Shown: positions 11,154-22,358 of the stretch, piece by piece
Numbering within the stretch: the first letter of the stretch is position 1
How the letters are laid out: every line of letters begins with the position of its first letter
NCBI RefSeq assembly: GCF_019972835.1
Contig: NZ_BPPB01000004.1
Span: forward strand, 248,001 to 312,000
DNA: 64,000 nt
Origin: Lactobacillus laiwuensis
GTDB lineage: Bacteria; Bacillota; Bacilli; Lactobacillales; Lactobacillaceae
Direction: 5' to 3'
Notes under the pieces: generated by a model
Database searches by the model: none
Seen by the model: only the letters and a program-made list of their open reading frames with translations
What the model was told of the DNA's origin: nothing
Translations under genes and position numbers: made by a program

Positions 11154-11193
11154 AAATAGCTCCAGAAGTTTAAAATTCTGGAGCTATTTTTAT
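11154..11193 (+). terminator. Terminator of the giant surface protein gene
   Basis: A perfect 14-bp stem (AAATAGCTCCAGAA / TTCTGGAGCTATTT) is followed by T-rich sequence 17 bp after the stop codon. Confidence 0.85.
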
Positions 11194-11199
11194 TATGCT

Positions 11200-11236
11200 G
11201 TAAATAAAATGAGCTGGAATCATCTTACAGCTCATT
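11200..11236 (-). terminator. Probable glmU terminator
   Basis: On the minus strand an 8-bp stem ATGAGCTG / CAGCTCAT is followed by TTTTATTTA, just past the glmU stop. Confidence 0.6.
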
Positions 11237-11243
11237 ATTAATC

Positions 11244-12629
11244 TCATTTCCAGTTAGGATCGTTAGACAAAGGCAATTTATGCCAATAATCAGGCTTATT
11301 TACCTGACGACCACGAGCAATCGCCATATCATATTTGGCCACATCTTTGGTAATTGTTGAATCTGCTGCCACAAAGGCATGGTCAGCAATATTGACTGGT
11401 GCAACTAAAGTAGCACCAGAGCCGATAAACGCACGATCACCCACATTAGTATGATCTTTTTTGATACCATCATAATTAGCAAAAATAGTACCGCATCCAA
11501 CATTGACATCTTTACCTAATGTAGCATCCCCAATATAAGTCAAATGACCTACTTTAGAATTTTCGCCAATTTCAGCATTTTTAATTTCTACAAAGTTACC
11601 AATATGGGCACCTTTTCTTATGATTGCTTTTGGACGTAAATGGGAATTAGGACCAACATCTGAAAAATCATCCATCTCTGCTTGTTCAACCGTTGAAGAA
11701 GTTACTGTAACATTGTTAGCAATCTTAGAATCAATAATTCTAGAGCCAGACGTTATTACACAGTCGTTCCCAATTTTAGTATTGCCCTTAATCACGACAT
11801 TGCCTTCAATCAGCGTATCACAGCCAATTTTAACTTCCGCATCAATATAAGCCGTATCAGGATCAATGAAAGTTACGCCATTTGCCATATGCTTTTTATT
11901 AATTCTTTTTTGCATAATTTTGGTGGCCTGAGCTAAAGCATAACGATCGTTAACTCCTAAGCTTTCGCTGAAATCTGGCATTTTATATGCACCAATTCTT
12001 TGCCCTTCGTTACGCAAAATTTCCAGCACGTCAGTTAAATAATATTCTCCTTGAGCATTTTGATTATCGACCTTTTTTAAGGCACTAAATAACAATTGAT
12101 TGTCAAAGCAAAAAACACCGGTATTAATTTCGTTGATTTTTAATTCATCTGCTGTGGCGTCTTTTTGTTCAACAATCCTTAAAACATTATCTTGATCGTC
12201 TCGAATAATGCGACCGTAGCCATAAGGATTAGGAGCTTGAGCGGTCAAAACAGTAGCCGCATTACCTTTGCTTTGATGATAATCAAATAATTTTTGAAAA
12301 GTTTGGCTTGTAAATAGTGGTGTATCACCCGTAATTACTAAAGTAGCACCCTTTTCTGCTGCTAACTCATCTGAGGCAGTTAAAACAGCATCACCCGTAC
12401 CAAGTTGTTTTTTTTGTAAAACAAATTCAGACTTATTGGCAAGCACTTTTTTAACTTTTTCTGCACCATTACCCACAATTGTAACTATTTTATCTGGTTT
12501 TATTGCTTGCGCTGCTTCAACAACATATTCGACCATTGACTTGCCGCATACTTGGTGTAAGACCTTGTACAACTTTGATTTCATGCGGGTTCCTTTGCCC
12601 GCTGCCAGAACAATTACAAACTTTTTCAT
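11244..12629 (-). CDS. glmU: Bifunctional UDP-GlcNAc pyrophosphorylase / GlcN-1-P acetyltransferase
   Basis: Cytoplasmic enzyme for the last two steps to UDP-GlcNAc: acetylation of glucosamine-1-phosphate, then uridylylation. The product feeds peptidoglycan and teichoic acid synthesis. The 461-aa length is normal. The nucleotidyltransferase signature [15 protein letters not shown] starts near residue 8, and the C-terminal half is made of left-handed beta-helix hexapeptide repeats, with the conserved NFVEIK and [14 protein letters not shown] segments. The ATG has GAGG 9 bp upstream. The gene lies 61 bp downstream of purR on the same strand, so they may be cotranscribed, as is common in lactobacilli and bacilli. 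No oddities seen. Confidence 0.97.
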   Translation of the reverse strand: MKKFVIVLAAGKGTRMKSKLYKVLHQVCGKSMVEYVVEAAQAIKPDKIVTIVGNGAEKVKKVLANKSEFVLQKKQLGTGDAVLTASDELAAEKGATLVITGDTPLFTSQTFQKLFDYHQSKGNAATVLTAQAPNPYGYGRIIRDDQDNVLRIVEQKDATADELKINEINTGVFCFDNQLLFSALKKVDNQNAQGEYYLTDVLEILRNEGQRIGAYKMPDFSESLGVNDRYALAQATKIMQKRINKKHMANGVTFIDPDTAYIDAEVKIGCDTLIEGNVVIKGNTKIGNDCVITSGSRIIDSKIANNVTVTSSTVEQAEMDDFSDVGPNSHLRPKAIIRKGAHIGNFVEIKNAEIGENSKVGHLTYIGDATLGKDVNVGCGTIFANYDGIKKDHTNVGDRAFIGSGATLVAPVNIADHAFVAADSTITKDVAKYDMAIARGRQVNKPDYWHKLPLSNDPNWK

Positions 12630-12690
12630 TAATTTTAGCCTCTTTTATTTTCCTAGATTATTATTACATCTTAGTATATCATCTTATGAA

Positions 12691-13521
12691 TTAAAAGCGG
12701 TCAAAATCTGTGTGTACAATCAAAGATCCCGGCTCTGCCACTATGACTTTCCTCTTATCATCAATTCTTTTGATTTTGACTAAAGAAAGATGACCTTCAA
12801 TTAATTTTTCATCATCAAAATCCGCTTCACATAAAACACAAACACCAGCAATGTTGCCGTTAAATTCTCTAACTAATTGCTGCATTCCTGTTAAAGTGCC
12901 ACCAGCCATCATATAGTCATCTATCAACAAAACATTGGAATTTTCTTTTAACACTCTAGTTGGCAATTCCATTTTAGAAACACGATCAAGTGAAGAAGAA
13001 ATATAGTTTACTGATACCGTCGCACCTTCTGTGACTTTTGAGCGCTTACGTGCAATGATAAATGGCACGTTCAAATAACGTGCAACTGCCTGTGCCAAAG
13101 CAATGCCCTTAGTTTCAATCGTCATCACAATATCAATGTTAGAATACGCATACCTGGTAGCAATTAATTTACCTATCTTATCCAAGTCCTGTGGATTGCC
13201 AATGATATCAGATAAATAAACAAATCCTCCTGCTAAAATGCGGTCAGGGTCCTCAATGCGATTTGCCAACTCGTTTAAATATTTCTGAGCATGCTTTTTG
13301 CCCCAAAAAGGAATATAGCGCACTCCCCCAGCCGCGCCAGCGACAGTTTCTAAGATACCGTCTTGATTATTTGCTAAAGTATGTTTTAAAATTGCAAGAT
13401 CCTCCGAGATCGAAGACTTTGCTGCACCATATCTTTTTGCAAAAAATGGTAGCGGAATTAAGTCATGTGGTCGTTCCATCAAATATTTAGTCATGTCAAC
13501 TAATCTCTCTGAACGTTTCAT
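12691..13521 (-). CDS. purR: Purine operon repressor PurR
   Basis: Transcriptional regulator of purine genes, a dimer that senses PRPP in the Bacillus-type family. It has an N-terminal winged-helix domain (about residues 1-75, KRSERLVDMTKYLMERPHDL) fused to a phosphoribosyltransferase-fold domain with the PRPP-binding loop VLLIDDYMMAGGT near residue 200. The 276-aa length is normal. The ATG is preceded by GGAGGG with 7-bp spacing. It is upstream of glmU. A candidate target box exists elsewhere in this window, upstream of a nucleoside-binding lipoprotein gene (35968-35980). Confidence 0.95.
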   Translation of the reverse strand: MKRSERLVDMTKYLMERPHDLIPLPFFAKRYGAAKSSISEDLAILKHTLANNQDGILETVAGAAGGVRYIPFWGKKHAQKYLNELANRIEDPDRILAGGFVYLSDIIGNPQDLDKIGKLIATRYAYSNIDIVMTIETKGIALAQAVARYLNVPFIIARKRSKVTEGATVSVNYISSSLDRVSKMELPTRVLKENSNVLLIDDYMMAGGTLTGMQQLVREFNGNIAGVCVLCEADFDDEKLIEGHLSLVKIKRIDDKRKVIVAEPGSLIVHTDFDRF

Positions 13522-13575
13522 AGAATTACCCTCCTATTGTTTGTCTTTTGCCAGTTACTACTATACACTCAACCA

Positions 13576-13615
13576 TAAAAAAAGGCACTAACATTTTACT
13601 AAATGTTAATGCCAA
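13576..13615 (-). terminator. veg terminator
   Basis: On the minus strand GGCATTAACATTT pairs with AAATGTTAGTGCC (one G-U) and is followed by six T. It lies about 30 bp past the veg stop and before purR. Confidence 0.85.
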
Positions 13616-13644
13616 AAAGTATTTTCTAGATAATCGCTTTAATC

Positions 13645-13890
13645 TTACTGCACAGCGTCATCAAATTTTAATGTGATATTTTTGGTTAACAAATCCGTAT
13701 AACTATAAGAAACATGTTCAAAATTATTTGAATCTTGATCTAAATCAACTACAAAAACTGCGGGAAAAGTATTCTTTAAAATTCCACGTCTTTTTGTAAC
13801 TTTCTTACGTCCAGCTCTTGCAACTACAGTCAACGAATCACCCAAGTGTGAATCCAGCTTACTTTTAATGGTCATAATAGATGTTGGCAA
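13645..13890 (-). CDS. veg: Veg protein
   Basis: Small conserved Firmicute protein of 81 aa, related to Bacillus subtilis Veg, which has been linked to biofilm-matrix gene stimulation. The diagnostic core is GRKKVTKRRGIL, then FVVDLDQD and VSYSYTDLLT. The start is inferred as the TTG at 13890 because AAAGGAG lies 9 bp upstream. The longer open frame begins with a TTG that abuts the Shine-Dalgarno and is unlikely. An ATG at 13875 is too far from the RBS. It is monocistronic, with its own strong promoter and terminator. Confidence 0.9.
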   Translation of the reverse strand: MPTSIMTIKSKLDSHLGDSLTVVARAGRKKVTKRRGILKNTFPAVFVVDLDQDSNNFEHVSYSYTDLLTKNITLKFDDAVQ

Positions 13891-13913
13891 TGAAAACAAC
13901 TCCTTTGGGTTGA

Positions 13914-13942
13914 ATTATACCACTTTATTATTATTTTTTCAA
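13914..13942 (-). promoter_or_regulatory. veg promoter
   Basis: Near-consensus sigma-A promoter on the minus strand: TTGAAA (13937-13942), 17-bp spacer, TATAAT (13914-13919). It sits just upstream of the veg RBS. Confidence 0.8.
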
Positions 13943-13974
13943 TTCTTTTTAAAAAGTACCACAGAATATTTTCG

Positions 13975-14868
13975 TCAATTTTTAACTGGAACCTTGGCAG
14001 CAATTTGGACAAATTGCTTAAGAGTCAACTGTTCTGGACGAATTTGAGAATCGACTCCTAATGACTTAATTAAATGTGTTCGCTCATCATTGTTTGGTAT
14101 GAGTGTTTTCAAATTGTTATTTAATGTTTTACGACGTTGTGCAAAGCACATCTTAACTACCCAATTAAAGTGCTTAGGGTCAGCTATATCAATTTTATTT
14201 TCCGCAGGCAAAGGCTTTAAAACCACGACACTGGAGTCAACCTTTGGTCTTGGAATAAAAGAAGAACTTTTTACCGTCATAAATGATTGAACGGCCATTT
14301 CTGCCTGAACAGCAATTGTTAAGGGACCATATTCTTTAGTCCCAGAATGAGCACTTAAGCGATCTGCCACTTCTTTTTGCATCATCAGCGTCAAGCTGGA
14401 AAATTTTAACTTAGAGTTATTAAGGAAGAAAATTATCGGTGTTGTGATGTAATAAGGAAGGTTAGCCACTACTTTGATTGGCTTGTTTAGATCAAAGAAA
14501 TCACCCAAATCCTGTTTAAAATCAGCTTTTAAAATGTCTTTCATTTTGAGCTTAAACCGGACACTCAGTGGTGCTCCAGCAATTTTGGCCGGTAGTTCGT
14601 TGTGCAATATTTCAGGAAGTTTTTCATCTACCTCATAAGCAAAAACTTTGGCTCCTGCCTTCAGCAATTGTTCGGTTAAAGACCCAATTCCAGGGCCAAT
14701 TTCGATTACCTGGTCATCTTTTTTAATGTCAGCCGCTTGCACAATACCTTGAAGAGCATCCAAGTCTATTAAAAAATTCTGACCCAGGCTCTTTTTAGCT
14801 TTCATAAAATACCGATTAATAATTGCCTGAGTTCTAACAGGGGAACCAATGGGAATCTCACTGCTCAT
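13975..14868 (-). CDS. rsmA: 16S rRNA (adenine1518/1519-N6)-dimethyltransferase
   Basis: Dimethylates the two adjacent adenines in the 3' terminal helix of 16S rRNA with S-adenosylmethionine (KsgA family). The SAM-binding motif [14 protein letters not shown] and the catalytic [10 protein letters not shown] motif are both present. It is 297 aa from the ATG at 14868, which has AGGAGG 7 bp upstream. The 111-nt longer frame runs back into rnmV and is rejected. It overlaps the end of rnmV by 11 nt, the conserved rnmV-rsmA pairing in Firmicutes. Confidence 0.96.
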   Translation of the reverse strand: MSSEIPIGSPVRTQAIINRYFMKAKKSLGQNFLIDLDALQGIVQAADIKKDDQVIEIGPGIGSLTEQLLKAGAKVFAYEVDEKLPEILHNELPAKIAGAPLSVRFKLKMKDILKADFKQDLGDFFDLNKPIKVVANLPYYITTPIIFFLNNSKLKFSSLTLMMQKEVADRLSAHSGTKEYGPLTIAVQAEMAVQSFMTVKSSSFIPRPKVDSSVVVLKPLPAENKIDIADPKHFNWVVKMCFAQRRKTLNNNLKTLIPNNDERTHLIKSLGVDSQIRPEQLTLKQFVQIAAKVPVKN

Positions 14869-15424
14869 CTTGAACCTCCTCAACAGCTCGTTTAAGTTCA
14901 GCAAGCGAAATACCAAAAGTTTGTAAACGGTGATAAAACTGCTTGCCATTACCGTAGCCAATACGCAGTTTATTGCCAACTAATTCCCGCAATTTACGTG
15001 AATTAGGGCCACTTGCTAAACCCAATTTTTGATACTTTTCTCTTGTTAAATCAGTATTTGGCACCTTTTTTTCATGTAAATCACTTAGGGCTTTCACCAA
15101 TGCCTCTTTTGGTGCATGTTCAACGCCAAGGGAACCTTTTTTATGAGGCTCTCCCTCTTTACGAGTAATAAAAGCCTGTTTAGCTGTTGGTACTGCCTGA
15201 GTCACCAGACGTCTTATTCGCTCACCATTTAAGTCAGGATCGGTCAAAACGATAATATCTCTTTTGTGAGCTAATTCCTGTAGCTGTATCAGCACTGTTT
15301 CAGGCACATCGGAGCCATTAGTTTCAATTGTTTCAATGCCTGGGAAAAATTGCTTAAGCCGAATTGTATCGTCTTTTCCCTCAACGACTACAACGGCATC
15401 AAAATGTTTCTTAGTTAAGTCCAT
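14858..15424 (-). CDS. rnmV: Ribonuclease M5 (5S rRNA maturation)
   Basis: Processes 5S rRNA precursors in low-GC Gram-positives. The Toprim domain is clear: [16 protein letters not shown] (catalytic Glu near residue 15) and [14 protein letters not shown] (DxD near 61-63). The 188-aa length is normal. It overlaps the upstream TatD-type gene by 14 nt and rsmA by 11 nt, so translation is likely coupled across the metG-tatD-rnmV-rsmA operon. Confidence 0.95.
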   Translation of the reverse strand: MDLTKKHFDAVVVVEGKDDTIRLKQFFPGIETIETNGSDVPETVLIQLQELAHKRDIIVLTDPDLNGERIRRLVTQAVPTAKQAFITRKEGEPHKKGSLGVEHAPKEALVKALSDLHEKKVPNTDLTREKYQKLGLASGPNSRKLRELVGNKLRIGYGNGKQFYHRLQTFGISLAELKRAVEEVQDEQ

Positions 15425-16177
15425 AGACCCTCATTGTATTTGCATATGTTGCCTGAGCAACTTCTTCTAGCGTAAGACCTTTTAATTCAGCAATTGCCCG
15501 GGCTACATAATAAACATTTGCAGGTTCATTTTGCTTGCCACGATACGGCTTAGGAGTGAGATAGGGTGCATCTGTTTCAACTAATAAACGCTCCAAAGGA
15601 GTTTTTTGAGCTGCTTCATGCACTTTCACTGCTTTAGTAAAAGAAACAACCCCTGAATATGAAAAGTACACATTCAAGTCTAAGAACTTCTTCAGCCATG
15701 AAATATCACCATTAAAGCTGTGTAAAATCGCACCATACTCTAAATTGCTGTTTTTTAGTATCTCGTAGCAATCGCTAAAAGCATCCCTAGTGTGAATATC
15801 AACTGGCTTTTTCAATTCATGAGCCAGTTCAACCTGCCTGGCAAAAACTTCTCTTTGTTTGTCACGAGGAGACTCATCCCAATAATAATCAAGACCTACT
15901 TCACCTAAGGCAACCACACCCGGCAGTTGCAACTGCTCGATCAGTAAATCCTCTGCTTTTTGACCATAATCTTTGGCAACATCAGGGCAATAGCCAACCA
16001 TGGCATAGACTTGAGTAAAACGCTGACTTAAATCAATCGCACGCTTGTTAAAATCAGGATCCTGCCCAGCACAAATTACTTTGGTAACACCCAATTTTTG
16101 TGCCCGGTCAAGATAAAATTCTTCTTTACCGCGAAAAGGCTCATCCTGTAAATGAGTATGGTTATCAATTAACTCCA

Positions 16178-16178
<1 letters not shown>
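15411..16178 (-). CDS. TatD family metal-dependent hydrolase (YabD type)
   Basis: Putative metal-dependent DNase/hydrolase of the TatD amidohydrolase-fold family, 255 aa. Metal-ligand motifs appear in order: DNHTHLQDEPF near the N-terminus, GEVGLDYYWD, DIHTRDAF, LHSFNG and VETDAPYLTPKPYRG. Its start overlaps the metG stop (TAATG, 1 nt), and its end overlaps rnmV. The context is the standard metG-yabD-rnmV-ksgA cluster. The physiological substrate is not shown by the sequence. Confidence 0.93.
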
Positions 16179-18178
<2,000 letters not shown>

Positions 18179-18205
18179 TTAATTATATTATATTATACTA
18201 CACCA

Positions 18206-18243
18206 ATAAAAAAGCGAATTCCTTACGGAGTTCTCTTTTTTAG
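18206..18243 (-). terminator. Terminator of the Mg2+ ATPase gene
   Basis: On the minus strand an imperfect stem (AAGAGAACTCC / GGAATTCGCTT) is followed by T6. It separates mgtA from metG. Confidence 0.75.
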
Positions 18244-18269
18244 TAGATATTTAGCATTCTGTGCTTATT

Positions 18270-20960
18270 TTAGATTAAAAACTTTTCACCTTTTAAATAA
18301 AAATGCTTGATCACTGTAGTCAGTAAAATATATAGAACAAGTATACCAAATACTACCCACATAAATTCAATTGGCATTTTGCCAAAACCCAGCTTTGTTG
18401 CCAAGAATGAAAATGGAATTAAAGTTCCAATTACTCCTGCACCAAATGTGGCCAAGGTAACTGCTGGTGCTGCGTGCTGTTTAACAAATGGCAGACGGGG
18501 ATCACGCAGTGCATGAATAACCATTTCCTGAGTCCAAAGTGATTCAATAAACCAACCAGTATGGAAAAGTGCCACAAACGCTACTTTTTGTGTTGCTCCA
18601 AGCGCGCTATAATTGCCACCGACTAATTGCGGACAAATTACAAAGAATAATAGGGCAAACGTCAGGATATCAAATATAGATGATGTAGGCCCGAAATAAA
18701 ACATAAATTTAGGTAGTTTCTTAGTCGACCATGTTCGTGGTTCTTTTAAAAACTTATCAGACATATCATCAAATGGCAGAGAGAGGCAACTAGTGCCATA
18801 AAGTAAATCGAGAACTAACAGCTGCAACGGGAGCATCGGCAGGAATGGCAGGAATGAAGAAGCCACCATAATTGATAAGATATTGCCAAAATTGGAAGAA
18901 AGCGTAATCTTGATATATTTCATAGTGTTGCCAAATACTTTGCGACCGATTCTCACGCCTTCTTCTAGTACATTTAAATCTTTATGTAGCAAAATAATGT
19001 CAGCAGATTCCTTAGCAATATCCACAGCTGTATCAACAGAAATTGAGACATCTGCTGCTTTCATTGCAGGCGCATCATTGATGCCATCACCCATATAGCC
19101 TACTGTATGACCATTTTGCTTTAACAGATTAATAATTTTGGTTTTATCTTCCGGTGATAACTTGACAAAAATGTTGCACTCTTCCACCATTTTAGCTAAT
19201 TCTTCTGGTTTCTTTCCTTCCAGATCTGCCCCTGAATAAACCGTATCAACATTCAAACCAACTTGCAGGCCTACAGTTCTGGTAACTGCTTCATTATCCC
19301 CTGTTAAAATTTTAACGTTAATGCCATCATATTTTAGGCGTGCCAAAGCATCTTTAGCACTTTCTTTAGGTGGATCAAGGAAGGCCAGATAGCCGCATAA
19401 AATAAGATCATTTTCATCTTTAACCGAAAATTCTCCAACAGGAGCAGGATTACGCTTGTATCCCAGCATGATAACGCGCAAGCCGTCATCATTCATGTCG
19501 TTAACCTTAGCCATTACTTTTTGTTTTCGCTCAGGAGTCAAAGGCAGAATCTGACCGTCAACTTCAAGCTTGGTAGCAACAGCCATCATTTCTTCTGAAG
19601 CACCCTTAGTTACTAACAGGTGCTCACCATGTTGCTCATCAGAGTTTTCCACCACGACGCTCATGCGCCTTCTGGAAAAATCAAAGGGGATTTCATCGAT
19701 TTTATTGTAATCACGCTGAATTTCACTGATGTCTAGTTCATCGCCAGCAGCTTCAATAATTGCTTTATCAATCAGATTTTTCATTCCCGTTTGGTAGTTA
19801 GAATTAAGGTAGCCTAATTCCAAAATACGCGGATTTTCTCTTAAGTTGAGATCATAATGACGTTCCAAAACCACTTTATCCTGCGTTAATGTTCCCGTCT
19901 TATCCGTACACAAGATATCAGCAGAGCCAAAGTTTTGAATTGAATTCATCTTTTTGACAATAGTGCCTTTTTTGGACATCTCAATTGACCCCTTGACCAG
20001 ATTGGTGGTCACAATTACAGGCAGCATCTCAGGGGTTAAGCCAACAGCTGTAGCAATTGAGAAAATTAGCGCATTGACCCAGTCACCTTTGGTGATGCCA
20101 TTGATGATGAAAACCAAAGGAGCAATGATTGCAGTCATGATAATCAATAATTTAGAAACATTTTTGATACCAATGTCAAAGGTAGTATTCTTAACATCAT
20201 TATGTGAAATATCATGAGCCAGTTTGCCGAACATGGTTCTCTCACCAGTAGCAAAAACAATTCCTAAACCAGAACCGGAAACGATCGTCGTGCCCTCGTA
20301 GAGAATGTTGGGATAATCAAGATAGTCGCGATCAGCACCAAGTTTAGGTTTTTCTGTAGCAATCTTTTCCACTGGGTTTGATTCACCATTTAAAGAACTA
20401 GATGAACAAAAGAGGTCCTTACTAGTCAAAAGTCGCATGTCTGCCGGTACCATGTCACCCGCAGCTAGGCGAATCACATCACCTACCACTACTTCACTAG
20501 TATCAATTTCCTGGTCTTTGCCATCACGAATAATATCTGTTGTAACAGAAACCATTTTTAATAGTGAATCTACCGCATTTGAAGACCTAACGTTTTGGAC
20601 AAAACTGGTAATACCAGAAATTAAAACCATCGTTAGCATAATTGCAACGGTTGTCAAATCCTTTTCACCAGCTGGCACAAAAATATAATCAGTAAACAAA
20701 GATAATGTTGCCAAAACCAATAAAACTAGTGTAAAAGGAGTAATAAAAGCTTCAGCTAAAAAACGCAACTTAGAATTATGTTTATTTGAAGCAATTGTAT
20801 TAGCACCGTATTCCTCCCTATTTTCTTCAGCCTGCTTGCTGGTTAACCCGTTACTGCTCGCATGTAGCCGCGCCAAAGTTTCTGATCTGCTTTCCTTGGC
20901 AATTGCCTTGACCAGTGCCAAATCTTTGTTGCTAGTTGTGCCATTTGGTTTTTTCAGCAT
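18270..20960 (-). CDS. mgtA: Mg2+-importing P-type ATPase (type IIIB)
   Basis: Membrane ATPase of the MgtA/MgtB family, importing Mg2+. Its 896 aa include the phosphorylation motif CTDKTGTLTQD (Asp353), the LNGES loop, TGDNE and MGDGINDAPAMKAADVSISV, plus about ten membrane segments (two pairs before the P-domain and six after it). The start is ATG 20960, with GAGGAG 8 bp upstream; a GTG three codons earlier overlaps that RBS. The 5' leader carries an M-box riboswitch, which supports Mg2+ transport and regulation by Mg2+ availability. Confidence 0.95.
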   Translation of the reverse strand: MLKKPNGTTSNKDLALVKAIAKESRSETLARLHASSNGLTSKQAEENREEYGANTIASNKHNSKLRFLAEAFITPFTLVLLVLATLSLFTDYIFVPAGEKDLTTVAIMLTMVLISGITSFVQNVRSSNAVDSLLKMVSVTTDIIRDGKDQEIDTSEVVVGDVIRLAAGDMVPADMRLLTSKDLFCSSSSLNGESNPVEKIATEKPKLGADRDYLDYPNILYEGTTIVSGSGLGIVFATGERTMFGKLAHDISHNDVKNTTFDIGIKNVSKLLIIMTAIIAPLVFIINGITKGDWVNALIFSIATAVGLTPEMLPVIVTTNLVKGSIEMSKKGTIVKKMNSIQNFGSADILCTDKTGTLTQDKVVLERHYDLNLRENPRILELGYLNSNYQTGMKNLIDKAIIEAAGDELDISEIQRDYNKIDEIPFDFSRRRMSVVVENSDEQHGEHLLVTKGASEEMMAVATKLEVDGQILPLTPERKQKVMAKVNDMNDDGLRVIMLGYKRNPAPVGEFSVKDENDLILCGYLAFLDPPKESAKDALARLKYDGINVKILTGDNEAVTRTVGLQVGLNVDTVYSGADLEGKKPEELAKMVEECNIFVKLSPEDKTKIINLLKQNGHTVGYMGDGINDAPAMKAADVSISVDTAVDIAKESADIILLHKDLNVLEEGVRIGRKVFGNTMKYIKITLSSNFGNILSIMVASSFLPFLPMLPLQLLVLDLLYGTSCLSLPFDDMSDKFLKEPRTWSTKKLPKFMFYFGPTSSIFDILTFALLFFVICPQLVGGNYSALGATQKVAFVALFHTGWFIESLWTQEMVIHALRDPRLPFVKQHAAPAVTLATFGAGVIGTLIPFSFLATKLGFGKMPIEFMWVVFGILVLYILLTTVIKHFYLKGEKFLI

Positions 20961-20999
20961 TATCCCCACTCCTCATCACAGAATTAATTCAAACAAACT

Positions 21000-21212
21000 A
21001 AAAAAAGAGCCGCCTATGCTAACCGCTTGGCGCCCCTTTTCAACAGGTATTATTATACTCATCGTTCAGTTTTAACACTACGTGACGTAAGTCATACAGC
21101 TAGCTATCTGGTTTTCGCCTTATATCGACGAAAACTATTTGACCCGTTGGCATCTCTGGATGTTTCCGGGCGATAGCATTTGTTCACGTAGGAGTCTCAC
21201 CTAACAGTTTAT
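21000..21212 (-). promoter_or_regulatory. M-box (ykoK) magnesium riboswitch
   Basis: The minus-strand leader of mgtA contains the conserved M-box pieces in order: GTTAGGTGAGACTCCTAC (starting at 21207), CGCCCGGAAACAT, GATGCCAACGGGTC, and a TTTTCGTCGATATAAGGCG hairpin. It ends with a GC-rich hairpin followed by T8 at about 21001-21044, which acts as the intrinsic terminator. In the known family, Mg2+ binding favours termination. Confidence 0.92.
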
Positions 21213-21238
21213 TTGTTGTTTATTTAATTGCATTGTGA

Positions 21239-21267
21239 GTGTAATACATAACACATGATAAAGTCAA
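21239..21267 (-). promoter_or_regulatory. Probable promoter of the M-box/mgtA transcript
   Basis: TTGACT (21262-21267), 17-bp spacer, TTACAC (21239-21244) on the minus strand. The -10 is weak, but the placement just upstream of the M-box fits. Confidence 0.45.
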
Positions 21268-21282
21268 CATTTTTGTCTTTTT

Positions 21283-21918
21283 TTATTTATCTTTTCTTAG
21301 GTTCAAATTGTTTTTGAAGAAATAAATCAAACCGCCAATTAATAAAGCAAGCGCCAAGGCTATGGGCAAGGCCAACCTGTGAGGGTGAGAAAGCTGCGCC
21401 CGCTCATCACTGGACAAATCATACTTATCCAGTGAATATTGGTAACGTTGATCAATAGTAGTGGCACATGCTCTAAATACAAAGCGCAAACCTTCATTAA
21501 ATTTCTTTTTATTAGTGCTGCGCAATTTATCGGATTGTGAGCGAATGATATTGCCGCGAACATCAGCCGAAAACGCACTATGCAGATCTTTACTGGAATA
21601 AATTTGCACATTGCGTTTTTTGTTTTTAGTGCCAACAACAATAAAAACCGTCCGCTTATACTTATTTAATTTGGCAGGCGTTAAATGGTCAACCCGGTTT
21701 ACCGTTTTTACAATAATTTGTGGTTGCTCACTAGTCTGAAAATAACGGTCATTTTTTGCTAAAATTAATTTGCTGGTTTCGCGTTCAAGCAGATTGCTAT
21801 TATCTTTAATGTTAGGACTTGAAAAACCAGTCATCGTTAGAAAAATGCCAATAATGGCCGTGAGCAAAGTAAACTTAGTTTTCAGCGTCTTCCAGCTTAT
21901 GGGCCAATTGCTCCACAT
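21283..21918 (-). CDS. TPM-domain membrane protein (YgcG-like)
   Basis: Predicted membrane-anchored protein of about 211 aa. It has an N-terminal hydrophobic segment (FTLLTAIIGIFLTMTGF), a TPM-like domain (IIVKTVNRVDHLT through NEGLRFVFRA) and a C-terminal membrane segment (LALPIALALALLIGGLIYFF) with a basic tail. TPM domains occur in envelope or photosystem-repair proteins; the role here is unknown. The start is uncertain. ATG 21918 lies inside the end of comEB (44-nt overlap) and lacks a strong RBS. It is the last gene of trpS-comEB-TPM. Confidence 0.7.
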   Translation of the reverse strand: MWSNWPISWKTLKTKFTLLTAIIGIFLTMTGFSSPNIKDNSNLLERETSKLILAKNDRYFQTSEQPQIIVKTVNRVDHLTPAKLNKYKRTVFIVVGTKNKKRNVQIYSSKDLHSAFSADVRGNIIRSQSDKLRSTNKKKFNEGLRFVFRACATTIDQRYQYSLDKYDLSSDERAQLSHPHRLALPIALALALLIGGLIYFFKNNLNLRKDK

Positions 21919-22354
21919 ATTGTCGATCGATTTTAATTTGTTCATAAGGAACCCCGCAGTCTTCAAAAAGTTTAATCGCAAGTGGACTGTCATTATAGTC
22001 GAAGTAATAATTAATTCTTTTAACTCCAGCCTGCACTAATGCCTTAGCACAATTATAACAGGGAAAATGTGTGACATAAATTTCTGTGTCATCGGTTGAA
22101 ACGCCGTTACGTGCACATTGGATCAATGAATTCATTTCAGAATGAATAGTGCGCACGCAGTGCCCGTCAACCAATTGGTGTCCCACATCATCGCAATGAG
22201 GCTGTCCCGTAACAGAACCATTATAGCCTGTGCCAATGATCCGATTCTTTTTTACCAAAACGCTACCAACCAAAGCCCGGTCACATGTTGAACGCTGGGC
22301 AATCACTAAGGCCTGCATCATAAAGTACTGTTTCCAGGGAATTCGCTTACGCAT
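21875..22354 (-). CDS. comEB: dCMP deaminase / ComEB-like
   Basis: Zinc-dependent cytidine-deaminase-fold enzyme, 159 aa, expected to convert dCMP to dUMP for thymidylate synthesis. Zinc and catalytic motifs are clear: TIHSEMNSL (His and Glu) and FPCYNCAKAL (PCxxC). The start ATG is 7 bp after AGAGG and only 4 nt after the trpS stop, so cotranscription with trpS is likely. The ComEB name follows the B. subtilis homologue; no competence neighbours are present. Confidence 0.93.
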   Translation of the reverse strand: MRKRIPWKQYFMMQALVIAQRSTCDRALVGSVLVKKNRIIGTGYNGSVTGQPHCDDVGHQLVDGHCVRTIHSEMNSLIQCARNGVSTDDTEIYVTHFPCYNCAKALVQAGVKRINYYFDYNDSPLAIKLFEDCGVPYEQIKIDRQYVEQLAHKLEDAEN

Positions 22355-22358
22355 TTTT

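Noticed and set aside
14869-14979. N-terminal extension of rsmA
   Set aside because: It is antiphase coding of rnmV with no RBS. AGGAGG directs the start at 14868.
21283-21993. Full 236-aa reading of the TPM gene from 21993
   Set aside because: Its first 25 codons lie entirely within comEB and have no RBS. A start near 21918 is more plausible.
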